Positions 1 to 6,680 of a stretch of 7,981 nt of DNA are shown here, one piece after another. The position numbers and the translations under genes were made by a program. Source of the DNA: CALAED01 sp937891035 (GTDB taxonomy: Bacteria > Actinomycetota > Actinomycetes > Streptosporangiales > Streptosporangiaceae); assembly GCA_035642125.1 (NCBI GenBank), contig DASQSZ010000306.1, positions 1 through 7,981 on the forward strand, read 5' to 3'. Below the pieces are notes generated by a model. It was not told the DNA's origin. It searched no databases and saw only the letters and a program-made list of their open reading frames with translations. Position 1 is the first letter of the stretch, and every line of letters begins with the position of its first letter.

Positions 1-1
1 C

Positions 2-610
2 GCGGACCTCGCGCACCGCCACACCCCCACCCACCTGTTCATTACCTGCGCCGACGCCCGCATCGTGCCCAACCTGATCACCGCAAGCGGCCCCGGCGAC
101 CTGTTCACCGTGCGCAACCTTGGCAACCTGGTCCCCCGGCACGGCGCCCGGCCGGCCACCCACGAGGACACATCCGTGGCGGCGGCCATCGAGTACGCCA
201 TCGACGTACTCGGCGTGTCCACGATCACCGTGTGCGGCCACTCCGGGTGCGGGGCGATGAGCGCCCTGCTCGAGCCCACGCATCAGCGCGGCGACCTGCC
301 GTGGCTCAAGCGCTGGCTGGAGCACGGCAAGCACAGCCTCGCGCGGCACGCCGCCGCCACGCCGGCCGGATCGCCGGCCGAGCCGCCTGACCGGCACTGC
401 CAGACCGCCCTGACCACGCTGTGCAAGTCCAACGTGACCCAGCAGTTGGACAACCTGCTCACCCACCCCCGCGTCCGCGAGCTGACCGCCGCCGGACGGC
501 TGCGGCTGGTCGGTCTGTACTTCGACCTCCACACCGCGACCGTCGCGGTGCTCGACCAGCGCGGCAGCCACTCCGAACCACCGGCGCCCAGGCACCGGTC
601 CCCGGCCTGA
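2..610 (+). CDS. Beta-class carbonic anhydrase, C-terminal part (likely tail of a SulP transporter/carbonic anhydrase fusion); 5' end outside window
   Basis: This gene reversibly hydrates CO2 to bicarbonate. The open frame runs from base 2 with no stop, so the start lies to the left. The GTG at 65 is not the start, because it falls just after the catalytic CADAR motif (Cys at 47-49, Asp at 53-55, Arg at 59-61), which any real beta enzyme must contain. The other zinc ligands are in CGHSGCGAM (His at 239-241, Cys at 248-250). Other family blocks are SGPGDLFTVRNLGNLVP, a SVAAAIEYAIDVLGV helix and a C-terminal GLYFDLHTATVAVLD strand. The phrase LFITCADARIVPNLITASGPGDLFTVRN is the style I associate with carbonic anhydrase domains fused behind SulP anion transporters in actinobacteria, which would couple bicarbonate transport to hydration. 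That fusion is inferred, because the membrane part is not in view. A soluble stand-alone enzyme is the alternative. The family call is firm. Confidence 0.92.
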   Translation, partial: ADLAHRHTPTHLFITCADARIVPNLITASGPGDLFTVRNLGNLVPRHGARPATHEDTSVAAAIEYAIDVLGVSTITVCGHSGCGAMSALLEPTHQRGDLPWLKRWLEHGKHSLARHAAATPAGSPAEPPDRHCQTALTTLCKSNVTQQLDNLLTHPRVRELTAAGRLRLVGLYFDLHTATVAVLDQRGSHSEPPAPRHRSPA

Positions 611-650
611 GCGTGGGCATCCGGGGCGCTCGCGGTGGTCGATCGCGGTC

Positions 651-694
651 GTTCGCTGACGGATCATGGCCCGGTCGACGTCTGTTCACGTGGG
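651..694 (+). promoter_or_regulatory. Candidate PHO box array (four 11-base direct-repeat units) upstream of phoX
   Basis: Four adjacent 11-base units each begin G-N-T-C: GTTCGCTGACG (651-661), GATCATGGCCC (662-672), GGTCGACGTCT (673-683) and GTTCACGTGGG (684-694). Streptomyces PhoP is known to bind direct repeats of 11 bases whose best-conserved part resembles GTTCACC. The last unit matches that core at six of seven positions and the first at five of seven. The middle two keep little beyond G-N-T-C. The position, 118 bases before the phoX start, and the identity of the downstream gene make PhoP control plausible. The register and the target gene support the call; the weak middle units and the high local GC weaken it. 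Confidence 0.42.
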
Positions 695-796
695 CGCTGT
701 TCGGTATTGGTCCACACCTGGTGGTCTCGCACGGACCGGGGGAGAATGCTTTGGTCTCATTTCTCCGGTTTGAGTCTTTGTCGCGCCGATTTCGGT

Positions 797-805
797 GGAG
801 CGAGG
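797..805 (+). promoter_or_regulatory. Ribosome binding site fixing the phoX start at 812
   Basis: GGAGCGAGG ends six bases before the ATG at 812. The in-frame ATG at 635 would add 59 residues of unlikely sequence and push the twin-arginine motif to about residue 95. This site together with the signal peptide position therefore decides the start. Confidence 0.75.
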
Positions 806-811
806 TACGGG

Positions 812-2761
812 ATGTCCGCTGATCGAGGTCTTCTTCCGTCTGTCGATCCTGAGGATGTCAGTTCCAATCCGTCGGACAATCCGGCGTTCAAGGACGTCGT
901 GGCGGCTCGGCTGTCCCGCCGCGCGGTGCTGCGTACGGGTTCGGTGATGGCGGCCGCGGGCTTTTTGGCCGGAGCCGACCCGCTCGGCGGGACCCGGCCG
1001 GCCGACGCGGCGGTCGCCGCGAGCGGGCGGGCACGTTCGAGTCGCCCGCTGCTCGGGTTCACGCCGGTCGCGCCGAGTTCGGCCGACGCGTTCACCGTGC
1101 CGCCGGGGTATGTGGCCGAGGTGTTCATCCCGTGGGGCACGCCGCTGCGATCGGGCGGTCCGGCGTGGCGGAAGGACGCGTCGAACACGGCTGCCGAGCA
1201 GGCACAGCAGATCGGCATGCACCACGATGGGATGCATTTCTTCCCCCTCGGCCGCGGCCGGGCGGGCAGCACCCATGGCGTGCTCGTCCTCAACCACGAA
1301 TACATCGACCGCACGCTGATGTACGCCGACGGGGACGCGGTCGTCACGAAGGAAAAGGTCGACAAGGCGCTAGCCGGGCATGGCGTCAGCCTTGTAGAGA
1401 TAGGGCTCGCCGGCGGCAGGTGGCGCGTCGTCGATTCCCGGCTGAACCGGCGGGTCACCGGCACCACCCCGATGGCCTTCTCCGGTCCCGTCCGGGCCAC
1501 CCATCCGAAGCTGCGGGCCAACAACCCGCCGATGGGGACGCTGAACAACTGTTCCATGGGCGTCACCCCGTGGGGCACCTACCTGGCCTGTGAGGAGAAC
1601 TGGAACGGCTACTTCGGCACCGAGGACGCGTCGTGGACGCCGACGGCCGAGCAGGCCAGGTACGGTGTCGTCGCGGCCGGGTTCGACTTCCGCTGGCACC
1701 TGGCCGACCCCCGCTTCGACGTCGCGGTGAACCCCAACGAGCTCAACCGCTTCGGCTGGGTCGTGGAGATCGATCCGTTCGACCCCACGGCGACCCCGAC
1801 CAAGCGCACGGCCTTGGGCCGCGTCAAGCACGAGGGCGCGTTCGTCACCGAATCGCGCGGTCGCGTCGTCGTCTACACCGGAGACGATCAGGACGGCGAC
1901 TACATCTACAAGTTCGTCGGCAACGCCCCGTGGCGGGCGCTGCGGGCCCTGCGCAAGAGCCCGCTGGATCACGGCACCTTGTACGTCGCCGCCTTCGACG
2001 CCGACGGCACCGGCCGCTGGCTCCCCCTCGTCCATGGGACGGGCCCGCTGACCAGCGCGAACGGCTGGCAGGACCAGGCCGACGTGCTGTTGCGGACCCG
2101 CCAGGCGGCCGACGCCGTGGGGGCGACCAAGATGGACCGTCCCGAATGGATCGCGGTGCATCCCGACAACAAGGACGTCTACGCCACCCTCACCAACGGG
2201 TCCGGGTGGCCGGGCGGGGCGAACCCGCGCTCCCCCAATCCCTACGGCCACATCATCCGCTGGCGGGAGGACGACGGCGACAACACCGCCACCAGATTCC
2301 GCTGGGACATCTTCGTGCTGGCCGGTGATCCTTTCTACGATCCGCGGGTAAGACTCGAAGAGTCCGACATCTTCGGGTCACCCGATGGCCTGTGGTTCGA
2401 CCCCGACGGGCGGCTGTGGATCCAGACCGACATCTCCAACTCCTCCCAGAACCTCGCCAGCCGCGGCTACGACCGCATCGCCAACAACCAGATGCTGGCC
2501 GCCGACCCGCGCACCGGAGAGATCCGCCGGTTCCTCGTCGGACCCCGCGGTTGTGAGATCACCGGCGTCGTCACCACTCCCGATCAGCGGACCATGTTCG
2601 TCAACGTCCAGCATCCAGGGGAGACCACCACGGCGTGGGGCACCCCCACGCCCGCCAACCCGCGCGCCGTCAGCAACTGGCCCGATTTCGACCCAGCCGG
2701 GCGGCCCCGCTCGGCCACCGTCATCATTCGCAAACGCGACGGCGGCGTGATCGGAACCTGA
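812..2761 (+). CDS. phoX: PhoX-family alkaline phosphatase (DUF839), Tat-exported
   Basis: This is a secreted phosphomonoesterase that would release phosphate from organic esters outside the membrane. The 649-residue product has a long n-region and then SRRAVLRTG (residues 35-43) followed by an alanine-rich hydrophobic stretch, which is a twin-arginine signal. Tat export fits a family that folds with its Fe/Ca cofactors in the cytoplasm. Family blocks appear in order: PPGY (97-100), NHEY (161-164), NNCSMGVTPWGTYLACEEN (245-263), KHEGAF (339-344), YTGDDQDGDYIYKFV (355-369), PEWIAVHP (444-451), SPDGLWFDPDGRLWIQTD (523-540) and CEITG (581-585). Cys247 sits where PhoX enzymes place an iron-binding cysteine, and the acidic residues of CEEN and YTGDD suit metal binding. 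The usual NCAGG reads NCSMG here. Length and architecture are normal. The gene stands alone on the plus strand, behind a candidate PHO box, and converges on the MATE gene. Phosphatase activity is inferred from family; some DUF839 proteins are uncharacterised. Confidence 0.9.
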   Translation: MSADRGLLPSVDPEDVSSNPSDNPAFKDVVAARLSRRAVLRTGSVMAAAGFLAGADPLGGTRPADAAVAASGRARSSRPLLGFTPVAPSSADAFTVPPGYVAEVFIPWGTPLRSGGPAWRKDASNTAAEQAQQIGMHHDGMHFFPLGRGRAGSTHGVLVLNHEYIDRTLMYADGDAVVTKEKVDKALAGHGVSLVEIGLAGGRWRVVDSRLNRRVTGTTPMAFSGPVRATHPKLRANNPPMGTLNNCSMGVTPWGTYLACEENWNGYFGTEDASWTPTAEQARYGVVAAGFDFRWHLADPRFDVAVNPNELNRFGWVVEIDPFDPTATPTKRTALGRVKHEGAFVTESRGRVVVYTGDDQDGDYIYKFVGNAPWRALRALRKSPLDHGTLYVAAFDADGTGRWLPLVHGTGPLTSANGWQDQADVLLRTRQAADAVGATKMDRPEWIAVHPDNKDVYATLTNGSGWPGGANPRSPNPYGHIIRWREDDGDNTATRFRWDIFVLAGDPFYDPRVRLEESDIFGSPDGLWFDPDGRLWIQTDISNSSQNLASRGYDRIANNQMLAADPRTGEIRRFLVGPRGCEITGVVTTPDQRTMFVNVQHPGETTTAWGTPTPANPRAVSNWPDFDPAGRPRSATVIIRKRDGGVIGT

Positions 2762-2762
2762 C

Positions 2763-2790
2763 CGGCCCCCCGGGCCCGCGTGCGGGGCCG
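2763..2790. terminator. GC-rich inverted repeat between convergent genes, candidate bidirectional terminator
   Basis: CGGCCCC (2763-2769) pairs perfectly with GGGGCCG (2784-2790) around a 14-base loop that itself contains the palindrome CGGGCCCG (2771-2778). It fills most of the 36-base spacer between the stop of phoX (2761) and the stop of the MATE gene (2798, minus strand). There is no T tract on either side, which is common for actinobacterial hairpin terminators. It would serve both converging transcripts. Termination is inferred from position and structure. Confidence 0.5.
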
Positions 2791-2797
2791 ACGGTGG

Positions 2798-4201
2798 CTA
2801 TGGGCTGGACGCCCGCTCCGCCGTGGCACCATCGGGCGCCGGACCGCGGCCGCGCATGTCGTTGATGCCGCTCACGAATCGGCGCAGGAGGAGGACGGCG
2901 GTGGCGGCGAGGCCGGTGAGCAGGCCGAGCCAGACGCCGAGGGTGTCCAGGCCCGCGCCGAGGCCGAGGAGCCAGGCGGCGGGCAGGCCGATGAGCCAGT
3001 AGCCGACGAGGGTGACGCGGAAGCCGCCCTTGGTGTCGTCGAGGCCGCGGAGCAGGCCGACGCCGATGTTCTGGGCGCAGTCGAAGAACTGCAGCACGGC
3101 GGCGACGAGCAGAATCTGTGCGGCGATGTCGAGCGCGGCCCGGTCGCCGGGGCCGAGGAACGGCGCCAAGACGAGCCCGGGGGTGGCGATGTATCCGATC
3201 GCGACCAGGGCCATGACGGCGGCGGCGCAGGCGAGCGCGGTGTTCTTGAGCCGCCGCGCCGCTTCCACGTTCCGCAGGGCTAGCTCCCTGCTGACGCCGA
3301 TGGACGCGGCGTGGGACAGCCCGACGGCGATCTGGAAGACGATGTAGACGAGTTGGTTGACGGCGGTGTGCGCGGCCAGCGCCGCGGTGCCGAAGCCGCC
3401 GACGAGGAGCGCGACGACGGTGAAGAACCCGGCCTCGGATCCGTACGTCGCCGCGATCGGGACGCCGAGGCCGGTCAGCCGCCGTACGGTGGCCGTTCGG
3501 GCCTTGTGCGCGCGCAACGAGAGCAAGGCCGCCAGCCGCGGGTCGCGGCGGGCGGAGGCGTACAGCGCGAGGAACGACAGGGCGTAGACGAGGGTCGTCG
3601 CCAGGCCGATGCCGGGCAGGCCGAGTTCGGGGAGGATCCAGGTGCCGTGGATCAGCGTCCAGTTGAGGCCGGCGTTGACCGCGACCGAGGCGAGGGTGAT
3701 GCGCAGCAGCGCCTGGGGACGGCGCATGCCGACGGTGAACTGGCGGATCGCCTGGAACCACAGGCACGGGATCAGCCCGGGTGCCATGGCGTACAGCATC
3801 GGCCTGGCCGCCTCGACGACCGCTGGGGCTTGGCCGAGCCAGATCACGGCGTGGCCGAGGACGACCATCAGCGCCGCACCGATGACGCCGGCCAGGGTGG
3901 ACAGCAGCAGGCCGGCGCGGACGAGGTCGCGGATTTCCTCTTCGCCGCCGGGTGCGCCGGTCTCCGCCCGGGCGGCGGCCGCGGCGACCTGGTTGCCGAC
4001 GGCGGTGACGAGGCCGACTCCCATGGTGCGCAGCTGATTGAAGATCACTAGCGCGAGACCGCCGGCGGCCAGGGCCTCGATGCCGATCAGGCCCATCATG
4101 ACGGTGTCGGTTGTGGTCAGCGCGACCTGGGCCAGCTGGGTGAGGGCCAGCGGGACGGCGAGCGCGGCCAGCGCGCGGCCGTCGCGCAGCAGACGGGGCA
4201 T
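2798..4201 (-). CDS. MATE-family (NorM-like) multidrug/metabolite efflux transporter
   Basis: This is an inner-membrane antiporter that exports organic molecules using a Na+ or H+ gradient. The 467-residue product is hydrophobic throughout, with about twelve predicted membrane segments arranged as two MatE halves (roughly residues 12-215 and 243-440). The halves mirror each other: AVPLALTQLAQVALTTTDTVMMG (15-37) resembles GVPIAATYGSEAGFFTVVALLVGG (246-269), and each is followed by an alanine-rich segment and an (N)QL motif. GLLRGLDDTKGGFRVTLVGYWLIGLPAAWLLG (382-413) is the classic NorM block. The start codon ATG shares its A with the TAA stop of the upstream PLP gene (TAATG). A GGGAG site (4210-4214) lies eight bases upstream. 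It is the last gene of the operon, so the natural inference is export of the cluster's product, with self-resistance or siderophore release as possible roles. Substrate specificity cannot be read from the sequence. Confidence 0.93.
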   Translation of the reverse strand: MPRLLRDGRALAALAVPLALTQLAQVALTTTDTVMMGLIGIEALAAGGLALVIFNQLRTMGVGLVTAVGNQVAAAAARAETGAPGGEEEIRDLVRAGLLLSTLAGVIGAALMVVLGHAVIWLGQAPAVVEAARPMLYAMAPGLIPCLWFQAIRQFTVGMRRPQALLRITLASVAVNAGLNWTLIHGTWILPELGLPGIGLATTLVYALSFLALYASARRDPRLAALLSLRAHKARTATVRRLTGLGVPIAATYGSEAGFFTVVALLVGGFGTAALAAHTAVNQLVYIVFQIAVGLSHAASIGVSRELALRNVEAARRLKNTALACAAAVMALVAIGYIATPGLVLAPFLGPGDRAALDIAAQILLVAAVLQFFDCAQNIGVGLLRGLDDTKGGFRVTLVGYWLIGLPAAWLLGLGAGLDTLGVWLGLLTGLAATAVLLLRRFVSGINDMRGRGPAPDGATAERASSP

Positions 4202-5256
4202 TAGTTCGTCTCCCGGGGGTCTCGCGGGGGCAGGCGCAGCTTGGTCAGCAACTCGTCGATCTCGCGGTCCACGTCGTCATCGAGCAGGTCACGGGCGTTC
4301 ATCCAGTCGTCGTTGAATACGGTGTCCAGGTACTTGTCGCCGCCGTCGTTGACCAAAGCGACCATGGTGGTCCCCGGCGGAAGGACAGGCAGCCTGGTCA
4401 ACGCCGCGTAGACGACGCCCCCGGCGGACCCGCCGATCAGCAGCCCGGCGCGGCGGGCCACGACTCTGGCGGTGGCGAACGCCTCGACGTCACCGACCTT
4501 GACGCCCTCGTCGATCAGGTCGAAGTCGACCAGCGCCCCGATGGACGCGCCTTCGGGGGTGCCGGTGCCCGACTGATAGTAATCGTGGGCGGGGCCGCCG
4601 AAGGCGATGGAGCCCTTGGGCTCGACGCCGATGATCCGTACGGCGGGAACGGTGCGGCGCAGCCGCGCGCCGGTTCCGCACAGGCCGCCTCCGGTGCCGA
4701 CCGCGCCGATCAGCACGTCGATCCGCCCGTCAAGCGCGTCGGTCAGTTCGTCCGCCACGGGATGGTAGCCGACGGCGTTGGCGGGGTTGTTGTGTTGTTC
4801 GGTGAAGTAGGTGTTGTCGGCCGCGCCGGCCATCTCCTCGGCGAGTTCCTCGCGCGCGGCTGTGGCCAGTTCCTCGTCGCCGTCGTCGGCGACGTACACC
4901 AGCTTCGCGCCCATGGCCCGCATGGCGCGGAGTTTGTCGGCCGCGGCGTGGTGGTCGACGACGGCGGTGAAGGTGTAGCCGCGCTCGGCGGCGATGACGG
5001 CCAGGCCGAGGCCGGTGTTGCCGGAGGTCGACTCGACGATGTGGCCGCCGGGGCGCAGCCGCCCTCGCTCCTCGGCGTCCAGCACCATCGCCCGCGCCAT
5101 CCGGATCTTGGCCGTTCCGGTGGGATTGAATTGTTCGAGCTTGAGCAGCAGCCGGCTGTCGTTCTCGGTGCGGCACAACTCCAGCAGCGGAGTCCAGCCG
5201 ATGAGGTCGGAGACCCGGTGCACGATGCGGGGACGTTGACGGGGCCGGTCGTCCAT
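4201..5256 (-). CDS. SbnA-like PLP enzyme of the cysteine synthase fold (probable N-(2-amino-2-carboxyethyl)-L-glutamate synthase)
   Basis: It probably joins the three-carbon unit of O-phospho-L-serine (or an O-acetyl analogue) to the amino group of L-glutamate, the first step of L-2,3-diaminopropionate synthesis. The 351-residue protein has the beta-family (fold II) PLP layout. Lys50 in FNPTGTAKIRMA is the presumed PLP lysine, STSGNTG (76-82) the substrate/PLP loop, GTGGG (187-191) the phosphate loop, and Ser277 of GGSAGG the residue near the pyridine nitrogen. The usual IGNTPL and SVKDR signatures are altered to IGWTPL and TAKIR, and TEQHNNPANAVGYH (152-165) differs from primary cysteine synthases, which argues against a housekeeping CysK. 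Staphylococcal SbnA and the homologues VioB and ZmaU are the characterised relatives I have in mind. The SbnB-like gene two positions upstream in the operon supports this role. An ordinary cysteine synthase or cystathionine beta-synthase is the alternative. The SD GGGAG (5263-5267) lies six bases before the ATG. Confidence 0.82.
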   Translation of the reverse strand: MDDRPRQRPRIVHRVSDLIGWTPLLELCRTENDSRLLLKLEQFNPTGTAKIRMARAMVLDAEERGRLRPGGHIVESTSGNTGLGLAVIAAERGYTFTAVVDHHAAADKLRAMRAMGAKLVYVADDGDEELATAAREELAEEMAGAADNTYFTEQHNNPANAVGYHPVADELTDALDGRIDVLIGAVGTGGGLCGTGARLRRTVPAVRIIGVEPKGSIAFGGPAHDYYQSGTGTPEGASIGALVDFDLIDEGVKVGDVEAFATARVVARRAGLLIGGSAGGVVYAALTRLPVLPPGTTMVALVNDGGDKYLDTVFNDDWMNARDLLDDDVDREIDELLTKLRLPPRDPRETN

Positions 5257-5262
5257 CGTGGG

Positions 5263-5269
5263 CTCCCTC
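5263..5269 (-). promoter_or_regulatory. Ribosome binding site of the SbnA-like gene, overlapping the upstream stop codon
   Basis: On the minus strand the decarboxylase stop and this site read TGAGGGAG, so the Shine-Dalgarno begins inside the TGA at 5270-5268 and ends six bases before the ATG at 5256. A ribosome finishing the decarboxylase would stand directly over the next initiation site, which favours coupled translation. Confidence 0.7.
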
Positions 5270-6680
5270 AGGCGCGGCGGTCGAGCCGCCAGCGGGTGCC
5301 GCCGGCGTCCGGGTCGAGGACGACCTTGGGCGGCAGCGGCAGCTCATGGAACGGCGATTCGTTGGAGTCCATCTGGTAGCCGGCCGTGTTCAGGTAGACG
5401 AGCAGGTCGCCGACGGCGGGCCGGGCCGGGAAGGGGATTTTGCGCCACGTGAGCAGGTCCGATTCCAGGCAGGTGGCGCCGCCCACGCAGGCCGGGTAGG
5501 TCGCGGGGTCGGATACGGAGGGGTCGGGGGCGGCCCCGCCGGCCGGCACGAGCACCGGGTCGGGCAGGAACTCGCTGTTGAACCACTGCTCGGACAGGCT
5601 GAGACTGGTGCCGTCCACGGTGAGGATCGCGTAGCCGTCGCGTTCCTTGACGCCCTGGACGGTGAAGACCGTGCAACCGGCCTGGTCGAGCAGCGCGCGG
5701 CCCGGCTCGATGAGCAGCCGGATCCGTGCGGCGCGCAGCAGTTCGGCGAGGGGTTGCCGCTCCCCGGCGGGGATGCCGGTCAAGATCGCGCGCAGCGCGT
5801 CGGCGCCGGCGGTGGGCGAATGGTACGGGTAGCGGCCGGCGAAGGTCTTGTCCGCGTGGTAATGGCCGGGCCGGTCGGCGGTGGTGAAGCGCCGCCAGTC
5901 AAGCGCGGAGACATAGTCGACGGGGAAGCCGCCGCCGATGCTGATCCGGTCGGGCCGCAGTCCCATGGCGCGGGCCCGCCGGCACAGCCGGACCAACTCG
6001 CCCGCGAGGTCGGTGCGCGGCCGCGGCTCGTACCCCGCCAGGTGGAAGCCGAAGCCCTCCAGGGCCACGGCGTGGCCGGCCTCGGCGCAGCGGGCCAGCG
6101 CCTTGTCCAGTTCGGCGTCGTCCAGGCCGAACCGGCTGTGCGGCTGGGCCGGCGGCCGGCGGCGCAGCAGCAGCCGCGCGTTCCGATGCAGCTCGCCGGC
6201 GCGGGCGATGATCCGCTCCAGCTCATCGACGGCGTCGACCGCGACCAGGCAGCCGTGCAGGATGGCCAAGCGCAGCACCTCATCGTGCTTCGCCGGTCCG
6301 GTGACCACGAGGTCCGCGCCGCGTACGCCGTGGCCGAGGGCCTCGGCCAGCTCGCCGCGGCTGGCGACGTCCACACCGATGTCCAGCACCGCCGCCCGCT
6401 CGACGAAGGCGGCGGCCTTGTTCGCCTTCTTGGCGAAGTAGATGCCGCCGTCCACCCCGGCCTCGGCGAACACGTATCGGAACGCGGCGACGTTGCCGTC
6501 GAACCGGCCGGGCAGCAACACATGGTAGGGGCCGCCGAAGGCCCGGCCGAGCTCGCGCAGCAACCCTCGGCCCCGTGCCGATCCGGTGTCGCGCTCGTCG
6601 GCGAGCAGATCCCGCACCTCCTCGGTGGTGTGCGCCGGCAGCGCCGGCGAACACCGCCATCGACCGGATGTCACCGCCAC
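5268..6680 (-). CDS. Fold-III PLP-dependent decarboxylase of the Orn/DAP/Arg decarboxylase superfamily (Y4yA/SbnH-like)
   Basis: This enzyme probably removes the alpha-carboxylate of an amino acid or of an amino-acid conjugate. In staphyloferrin B synthesis SbnH decarboxylates the Dap part of a citryl-Dap intermediate. The 470 residues show an alanine-racemase-like TIM barrel and then a beta domain. YFAKKANKA (81-89) carries the PLP lysine, most likely Lys85. SRFG (182-185), GFGFHLAG (209-216), SIGGGFPVDY (247-256) and IEPGRALL (324-331) are the substrate and phosphate loops. GATCLESDLL (401-410) supplies the catalytic Cys404 and Asp408 from the partner subunit, so the enzyme should be a dimer. 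The ending PAVGDLLVYLNTAGYQMDSNESPFHELPLPPKVV is also a family block. The style resembles the Y4yA proteins named after a rhizobial plasmid gene, not LysA or SpeC. It begins inside the end of the SbnB-like gene. The exact substrate is unknown. Confidence 0.83.
   Translation of the reverse strand: MAVTSGRWRCSPALPAHTTEEVRDLLADERDTGSARGRGLLRELGRAFGGPYHVLLPGRFDGNVAAFRYVFAEAGVDGGIYFAKKANKAAAFVERAAVLDIGVDVASRGELAEALGHGVRGADLVVTGPAKHDEVLRLAILHGCLVAVDAVDELERIIARAGELHRNARLLLRRRPPAQPHSRFGLDDAELDKALARCAEAGHAVALEGFGFHLAGYEPRPRTDLAGELVRLCRRARAMGLRPDRISIGGGFPVDYVSALDWRRFTTADRPGHYHADKTFAGRYPYHSPTAGADALRAILTGIPAGERQPLAELLRAARIRLLIEPGRALLDQAGCTVFTVQGVKERDGYAILTVDGTSLSLSEQWFNSEFLPDPVLVPAGGAAPDPSVSDPATYPACVGGATCLESDLLTWRKIPFPARPAVGDLLVYLNTAGYQMDSNESPFHELPLPPKVVLDPDAGGTRWRLDRRA

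Larger units (their letters stand above)
611..811. other. Intergenic region between carbonic anhydrase and phoX
   Basis: These 201 bases hold no convincing gene. The phoX frame stays open back to an ATG at 635, but the translation of 635-811 is arginine- and tryptophan-rich with no family resemblance, so it is read as leader DNA. The first half contains the four-unit 11-base repeat listed separately (651-694). The second half, about 745-795, is visibly richer in A and T than its surroundings, as expected of a promoter and leader. I cannot place a confident -10 box. TATTGG at 705-710, just downstream of the repeats, is one candidate. A weak five-base inverted repeat (GAGCG 609-613, CGCTC 627-631) lies at the end of the carbonic anhydrase gene and is too poor to call a terminator. 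Confidence 0.6.

Noticed and set aside
609..631. Hairpin at the end of the carbonic anhydrase gene as a terminator
   Set aside because: There are only five pairs around a 13-base loop, with no extension or T tract. This is within chance for this base composition.
635..811. In-frame 59-residue N-terminal extension of phoX from an ATG at 635
   Set aside because: The extension has no family resemblance, overlaps the candidate PHO box and buries the twin-arginine signal at about residue 95. The ATG at 812 has a good ribosome binding site.
1370..2251. Long open frame on the minus strand opposite phoX (293 codons)
   Set aside because: It is an antisense shadow produced by high third-position GC. 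Its translation is low-complexity, rich in Gly, Val, Arg and Asp, with no domain motifs, while phoX is clearly coding here.
3311..4051. 246-codon open frame on the plus strand opposite the MATE gene
   Set aside because: Its product is hydrophilic and low-complexity. It mirrors the hydrophobic MATE codons and shows no ribosome binding site or family pattern.
4201..5256. Housekeeping cysteine synthase (cysK) annotation
   Set aside because: The altered IGWTPL and TAKIR motifs, the longer length and the tight operon with an SbnB-like enzyme, decarboxylase and exporter fit a Dap-type role better. It is kept as an alternative in the feature entry.
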